DNA from: Mesorhizobium plurifarium
Lineage (GTDB): Bacteria; Pseudomonadota; Alphaproteobacteria; Rhizobiales; Rhizobiaceae
Direction: 5' to 3'
Length of the DNA: 64,000 nucleotides
NCBI GenBank assembly: GCA_000824785.1
Contig: CCNB01000011.1
Span: 54,727-118,726 of the forward strand
Shown: positions 59,740 to 64,000 of the stretch, one piece after another
Position numbering within the stretch: the first letter of the stretch is position 1
Layout: each line of letters starts with the position of its first letter
The notes under the pieces: model-generated
Told to the model about the DNA's origin: nothing
What the model saw: only the letters and a program-made list of their open reading frames with translations
The model's database searches: none
Program-made: the position numbers and the translations under genes

Positions 59740-60936
59740 ATGGCCGGCTTCAAGACACTCGATGATATCGGCGCGGTCGGCGGCAAGCGCGTGCTGGTGC
59801 GCGTCGACCTCAACGTTCCCGTCGCCGACGGCAAGGTGACCGACGCCACCCGCATCGAGCGCATCGCGCCGACCATCGCCGAGCTCTCGAAAAAGGGCGC
59901 CAAGGTTATCCTGCTGGCGCATTTCGGTCGCCCGAAGGACGGGCCTTCCGCCGAGTTCTCGCTGGAGCCGATCGCCCGCGCGACGGCACAAGTGCTCGGC
60001 CGTCCGGTCGGCTTCGCCGCCGATTGCATCGGCGACAAGGCTGCCGAGGCCGTCGCGGCGATGAAGGACGGCGACGTGCTGTTGCTCGAGAACACCCGCT
60101 TCCATAAGGCCGAGGAGAAGAACGAGCCGGCCTTCACCGAAAAGCTCGCCGCCAATGGCGACATCTATGTCAACGACGCCTTTTCGGCCGCGCATCGCGC
60201 GCATGCCTCGACCGAAGGCCTGGCGCGTCACTTGCCGGCCTATGCCGGCCGCACCATGCAGGCCGAGCTCGACGCGCTGGAAAAGGGCCTCGGCAATCCG
60301 GTGCGCCCGGTGGTGGCCATCGTCGGCGGCGCCAAGGTCTCGACCAAGATCGACCTTTTGATGAACCTCGTGAAGAAGGTCGATGCGCTGGTCATCGGCG
60401 GCGGCATGGCCAACACCTTCCTGGCCGCGCGCGGCACCGATGTCGGCAAGTCGCTCTGCGAGCATGACCTCGCCGGAACTGCGAAACAGATCATGATCGA
60501 GGCGGCCGAGGCCGGCTGCGCCATCATCCTGCCCGCTGACGGCGTGGTCGCCAGGGAATTCAAGGCGGGCGCGCCCAGCGAGACCGTCGCCATCTCGGAC
60601 GTGCCGGCCGACGGCATGATCCTCGATGTCGGCGCAAAGACCGTGCAGAGCGTCAACGACTGGATCGACCGCGCCGCGACGCTGGTCTGGAACGGCCCGC
60701 TCGGCGCTTTCGAGATTGAGCCCTTCGACCATGCCACGGTGGCGGCGGCAAAGCATGCCGCGGCCCGCACCAAGGCGGGCAAGCTTGTCTCGGTCGCCGG
60801 CGGCGGCGACACGGTGGCCGCGCTCAACCATGCCGGCGTCGCCGACGATTTCACCTATGTCTCGACCGCCGGCGGCGCCTTCCTCGAATGGATGGAAGGC
60901 AAGCCGCTGCCCGGCGTCGAGGTGCTGAAGCGGTAA
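59740..60936 (+). CDS. pgk: Phosphoglycerate kinase
   Basis: The 398-residue glycolytic kinase makes ATP from 1,3-bisphosphoglycerate. Motifs: [20 protein letters not shown] near the start, [36 protein letters not shown], the C-domain hinge region [28 protein letters not shown] and the nucleotide-binding [12 protein letters not shown]. The ATG at 59740 follows AGGAACGAGA; upstream in-frame codons lack homology. It precedes the class I aldolase gene by 117 bp on the same strand. Confidence 0.97.
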   Translation: MAGFKTLDDIGAVGGKRVLVRVDLNVPVADGKVTDATRIERIAPTIAELSKKGAKVILLAHFGRPKDGPSAEFSLEPIARATAQVLGRPVGFAADCIGDKAAEAVAAMKDGDVLLLENTRFHKAEEKNEPAFTEKLAANGDIYVNDAFSAAHRAHASTEGLARHLPAYAGRTMQAELDALEKGLGNPVRPVVAIVGGAKVSTKIDLLMNLVKKVDALVIGGGMANTFLAARGTDVGKSLCEHDLAGTAKQIMIEAAEAGCAIILPADGVVAREFKAGAPSETVAISDVPADGMILDVGAKTVQSVNDWIDRAATLVWNGPLGAFEIEPFDHATVAAAKHAAARTKAGKLVSVAGGGDTVAALNHAGVADDFTYVSTAGGAFLEWMEGKPLPGVEVLKR

Positions 60937-61053
60937 ACAGTCCGCGAACGGCGGAAACGCCCGGGACTTTCAATCGATTCTAGCTTTCCGGCGTCATTCC
61001 TTTGGCGGTAGTGTTCTGCTAGCGCGGAACAAACGCAGCGTAGGAGATCACCC

Positions 61054-62079
61054 ATGAGCGAACGTCTCGAAGATATCGCCGCCGCGATGGTGAGCGGCGG
61101 CAAGGGCCTTTTGGCTGCCGATGAGAGCTCCGGCACCATCAAGAAGCGTTTTGACGTCATCGGCGTCGAGTCGACCGCCGACAACCGGCGCGACTATCGC
61201 GAGATGATGTTCCGCGCCAAGGAAGCGATGTCCAAATACATTTCCGGCGTCATCCTCTATGACGAGACCATCCGTCAGAAGGCCGCCGACGGCACGCCGC
61301 TGGTCGACATCATCAAGGCGTCCGGCGCCATTCCCGGCATCAAGGTCGACCTCGGCGCCAAGCCGCTGGCCGGCTTTCCCGGCGACACCATCACCGAGGG
61401 CCTCGACGGGTTGCGCGAGCGGCTTGCCGATTATTACAAGCTCGGCGCCCGCTTCGCCAAATGGCGCGCGGTGATCGATATCGACACCAGCAAGGGCGTG
61501 CCCTCCGCCACCTCGATCGGCTCCAACACCCATGCGCTGGCCCGCTATGCCGCGCTCTGCCAGGAGGCCGGCATCGTGCCGATCGTCGAACCGGAGGTGC
61601 TGATGGACGGCGCCCATTCGATCGACACCTGCTACGAGATCACCAAGATGACTTTGCTTAAGCTCTATAACGAGCTTTACGCGGCGCGCGTCGTCCTGGA
61701 AGGCTCGATCCTGAAGCCCAACATGGTCATCTCCGGCAAGAAATCCGGCAAGACCGACAGCCCCGAGGAAGTCGCCGAGAAGACGATCAAGCTGTTCCGC
61801 GAGGTGGTGCCGGCAGCGGTGCCGGGAATCGCGTTCCTCTCCGGCGGCCAGGAGGACGAGGAGGCGACTGCCAACCTCAACGCCATCAACGCCATCGGCC
61901 CGCACCCCTGGAAGCTCACCTTCTCCTATGGCCGCGCGCTGCAGGCAGCACCCCAGAAGGCATGGAGCGGCAAGGCCTCGAATGTCGCCGCCGGCCAGGC
62001 CGCCTTCACCCACCGCGCCCACATGAACCATCTGGCAGCACTCGGGAAATGGCAGCCGGCGCTGGAGAAAGCGGCCTGA
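61054..62079 (+). CDS. Class I fructose-bisphosphate aldolase
   Basis: The 341-residue enzyme is a Schiff-base aldolase: GLLAADESSGTIKKRFDVIG near the start, IVPIVEPEVLMDGAHSIDTC, the Lys-bearing VLEGSILKPNMVISGKK (~230) and GIAFLSGGQEDEEATANLNA. Class I aldolases are less common in bacteria than class II, but this one has the animal/plant-type signature found in several Rhizobiales. It splits or forms fructose 1,6-bisphosphate. AGGAGAT precedes the ATG and a terminator follows. Confidence 0.95.
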   Translation: MSERLEDIAAAMVSGGKGLLAADESSGTIKKRFDVIGVESTADNRRDYREMMFRAKEAMSKYISGVILYDETIRQKAADGTPLVDIIKASGAIPGIKVDLGAKPLAGFPGDTITEGLDGLRERLADYYKLGARFAKWRAVIDIDTSKGVPSATSIGSNTHALARYAALCQEAGIVPIVEPEVLMDGAHSIDTCYEITKMTLLKLYNELYAARVVLEGSILKPNMVISGKKSGKTDSPEEVAEKTIKLFREVVPAAVPGIAFLSGGQEDEEATANLNAINAIGPHPWKLTFSYGRALQAAPQKAWSGKASNVAAGQAAFTHRAHMNHLAALGKWQPALEKAA

Positions 62080-62103
62080 CGCAACTCCCCTTCATGCCTT
62101 GAG

Positions 62104-62129
62104 AACCCGGGCCATCGGCCCGGGTTTTT
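62104..62129 (+). terminator. Rho-independent terminator of the aldolase gene
   Basis: AACCCGGGCC, ATC loop, GGCCCGGGTT, then T-rich sequence; 25 bp after the aldolase stop. Confidence 0.95.
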
Positions 62130-62227
62130 GTTTTTTGCCAGCCGCATCCCTACCTGATGCAGCGAAACAGCGGCGGCTGTGTCGGGTTGAGCCGATGTCG
62201 AACGTCCTTGGCAGGAGAGGACAGGAG

Positions 62228-62974
62228 ATGGTCATGCAACGCAATGCCGTGGTTTCGCGCGAAGACTGGTTCGAAGCGCATCGCAAGCACCTCGAGCGCG
62301 AGAAGGAACTGACACGGTTCCGCGACCTTATCGCCGCCGAACGGCGGCAGCTGCCCTGGCTCAAGCTGCGCAAGGATTACGTTTTCGAAACCGAAGCGGG
62401 GCCAAGGCGTCTTGGCGAGCTGTTCGCCGGCAAGAGCCAGCTCATCGTCTATCATTTCATGATGGCGCCGGGTTGCGATCACCGTTGCCAGGGCTGCTCG
62501 TTCCTCGCCGACCATATCGACGGCGCCGACCGGCATCTGAAACATCATGACGTCTCGCTGGTCGCGGTCTCGCGCGCACCGCTGGCCGAGATCCTGCCTT
62601 ACAAGCAGCGCATGGGCTGGAAGTTCGACTGGGTGTCGTCCTATGCGTCGGACTTCAACTTCGACCTGCAAGTCTCCTTCACCGACAAGCAGATCGCTAC
62701 CGGTGAAACCACGTACAATTTCGAGAAGCGTCCGCTGCGGTCGAAGGACCTGCCCGGCACCAGCATCTTCTATCGCAACGAGTGCGGCGACATTTTCCTC
62801 ACCTTCCTGTCGCGCGCCCGCGGCGGCGACGCGCTGATCGGCGCCTATCATTATCTCGACATGACGCCGAAGGGCCGCGACGAGACGGGCCCGTATCACA
62901 ACCTGATGGACTGGGTCCGCCTCCACGACGAATACCAGGACAAAAGTGAGGAGCGGCCGGACTGCTGCGCGTAA
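62228..62974 (+). CDS. DUF899-family thioredoxin-like protein
   Basis: The ~248-residue protein matches DUF899: LPWLKLRKDYVFETEAGPRR, then LIVYHFMMAPGCDHRCQGCS, where a thioredoxin-like Cys pair sits, WVSSYASDFNFDLQVSF and a C-terminal FYRNECGDIFLTFLSRARGG followed by YHYLDMTPKGRDE. These proteins have a thioredoxin fold with unproven activity. Starts at 62228 or 62234 are both possible; GGAG precedes the latter at better spacing. It is a single gene between terminators. Confidence 0.88.
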   Translation: MVMQRNAVVSREDWFEAHRKHLEREKELTRFRDLIAAERRQLPWLKLRKDYVFETEAGPRRLGELFAGKSQLIVYHFMMAPGCDHRCQGCSFLADHIDGADRHLKHHDVSLVAVSRAPLAEILPYKQRMGWKFDWVSSYASDFNFDLQVSFTDKQIATGETTYNFEKRPLRSKDLPGTSIFYRNECGDIFLTFLSRARGGDALIGAYHYLDMTPKGRDETGPYHNLMDWVRLHDEYQDKSEERPDCCA

Positions 62975-63039
62975 TCGGCCTCGTTCACCTCGGACGAAAC
63001 ATGCGCTAATGGCTTTGCCTCTACGGTAACGGAACCGCC

Positions 63040-63771
63040 ATGCAGCGCCTGCTTGCCCTTCTCACCTGGCTCGCCTTCCCGGTCTATGTCTGGCAAGGCC
63101 TCGGCGTGCGGCGGCGCACCACCCGCATGCTGCCGGCGCGAGGCCCGGTCCTGCACGAAATACCGGGCAAGGCGCCGCCGGTCGCCTTGCTGGTCCTGGG
63201 CGATTCCTCGGCAGCGTCGGTCGGCATCGAGCAATCCGAATACGGCCTTGCCGCGCAGCTTGCCGGCCTGATCGCCGAACGCACCGGCAGCGCCGTGCGC
63301 TGGCGCGCGGCCGGCTTCAATTCGGCGACCTCTGGCCAGATCCGCGATTATGTCCTGCCCAACCTGTCGGCCGATCCCTGGACGCATATCGTGCTCGCCA
63401 TCGGCACCAACGACACCAAGAACTTCCATTCCGTGCCGCGATTCAAGAAGGAGTTCGGCGGCCTGCTCTACGCGCTGCGCGCCAAATGGCCGGAAGCGCG
63501 CGTGGTCTGGTCGCCGGTGCTGGAATTCACCCGCGCGCCAGCAATGCCGCCATTGCTGGGCCAGATCCTCGAGATCCGCGCCACGGAAATGAACCGGATG
63601 GGCGTGCGCCTCTGCAACGAGCGCGGCGCCATTGCCGCCGCGCGGCTGCCGATCACCAATCCCGAAGCCGGTTTCGCGTCTGACGGCTTCCACGCCTCGG
63701 AAGCGGGCTATCGCGCCTGGGCGGAGCATCTGCTGGATTTCGTGCTGGGCGACTGCGCCGAGGTACGTTGA
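63040..63771 (+). CDS. SGNH/GDSL-type hydrolase
   Basis: The 243-residue protein has SGNH blocks: block I VLGDSSAASVG (catalytic Ser), block II Gly in RAAGFNSATSG, block III IGTNDTKNF (Asn) and block V ASDGFHASEAGY (Asp/His). An N-terminal hydrophobic stretch (LLALLTWLAFPVYVWQG) may be an anchor or uncleaved signal. It should be an esterase or lipase with unknown substrate. The ATG at 63040 fits the family start. It is followed directly by palindromic repeat DNA. Confidence 0.88.
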   Translation: MQRLLALLTWLAFPVYVWQGLGVRRRTTRMLPARGPVLHEIPGKAPPVALLVLGDSSAASVGIEQSEYGLAAQLAGLIAERTGSAVRWRAAGFNSATSGQIRDYVLPNLSADPWTHIVLAIGTNDTKNFHSVPRFKKEFGGLLYALRAKWPEARVVWSPVLEFTRAPAMPPLLGQILEIRATEMNRMGVRLCNERGAIAAARLPITNPEAGFASDGFHASEAGYRAWAEHLLDFVLGDCAEVR

Positions 63772-63867
63772 GGTTCAGGTCGGGACGAGCCGAGAATTGC
63801 GGATTCCGAAGGCTTGCCGGGGTAGCCGGCGCAAACGCTGGCGATGAGCTGAAGGCTCCTGAACCTC
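63770..63867. repeat. Dispersed palindromic repeat, copy 2
   Basis: GAGGTTCAGG and CCTGAACCTC form perfect 10-bp ends of a 98-bp segment resembling 52500-52617 in its left half. It overlaps the end of the SGNH hydrolase gene by two bases. Confidence 0.7.
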
Positions 63868-64000
63868 GTCATTCCAGGGCGGAGCAAGGAGCGAAGCGAC
63901 GCGCGCAGACCCTGGAATCCATGCCGTTACCTGGACCGAAGTGTGCAACGGTGCAGAATTCTGGACCGCCGCGGCGCTTCCAAGTCACGGCATGGATCCT
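63868..64000. repeat. Intergenic mosaic repeat with nested palindromes, cut by window end
   Basis: ATTCCAGGG/CCCTGGAAT (63871-63879, 63910-63918) and ATCCATGCCGT/ACGGCATGGAT (63917-63927, 63987-63997) are two adjoining inverted repeats. Sequence of this kind is spread through rhizobial intergenic regions. The right end is not visible. Confidence 0.65.

Overview
The window is high-GC DNA from an alphaproteobacterium of the Rhizobiales. A Mesorhizobium-like host is my inference, from the MucR, RpoH and CvrA-type genes, the tkt-gap-pgk-fba block and the palindromic intergenic repeats. It has three parts: a short chromosomal flank (1-3844), a 45.4-kb integrated element (about 3896-49252), and a conserved housekeeping region (49253-64000).

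Left flank. A partial YidB-like gene is followed by a four-gene plus-strand cluster: a coiled-coil protein, a transmembrane OmpA-like protein, a Ras-like small GTPase with an altered switch-II motif, and a small helical protein. It looks like an envelope-spanning GTPase module.

Integrated element. A 51-bp direct repeat (3845-3895 and 49202-49252) matches the 3' part of the complete tRNA-Glu(CTC) gene at 49205-49279. A tyrosine recombinase lies just inside the left end, and a second shared motif next to each end may be its arm-type site. The backbone is prophage-derived. On the minus strand, reading right to left, it holds an excisionase-like HTH, a primase/DUF3987 replication protein, an HGG-motif protein, a small-terminase-like protein, two internal virion proteins and a collagen-like tail fibre. 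No large terminase, portal, capsid or tail-tube gene was found; a serine resolvase sits where the head module would be. Cargo includes: (i) an SOS-type operon with a LexA box, SRAP/YedK and five small genes, converging on an ATP-dependent DNA ligase; (ii) an orphan RiPP-like precursor with a lasso-type leader; (iii) a DUF4258/HTH toxin-antitoxin pair with duplicated operators; (iv) a 3,480-residue RTX protein with its own HlyB/HlyD exporter and a small four-helix membrane protein that could be an immunity factor; (v) a VWA-PP2C-kinase/HhH triad of the TerY-P type; and (vi) MucR-Lar, KTSC, DUF3606 and thermonuclease genes. A HEPN-like gene beside the integrase is broken by an 11-bp duplication.

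Right flank. After tRNA-Glu come a VOC protein, DUF6476, an RluD-type pseudouridine synthase, RpoH, a 1-Cys peroxiredoxin, ZapA and DUF4164. Then follow transketolase, GAPDH, a K+/H+ antiporter, phosphoglycerate kinase and class I aldolase, and finally a DUF899 protein and an SGNH hydrolase. The window ends in palindromic repeat DNA.
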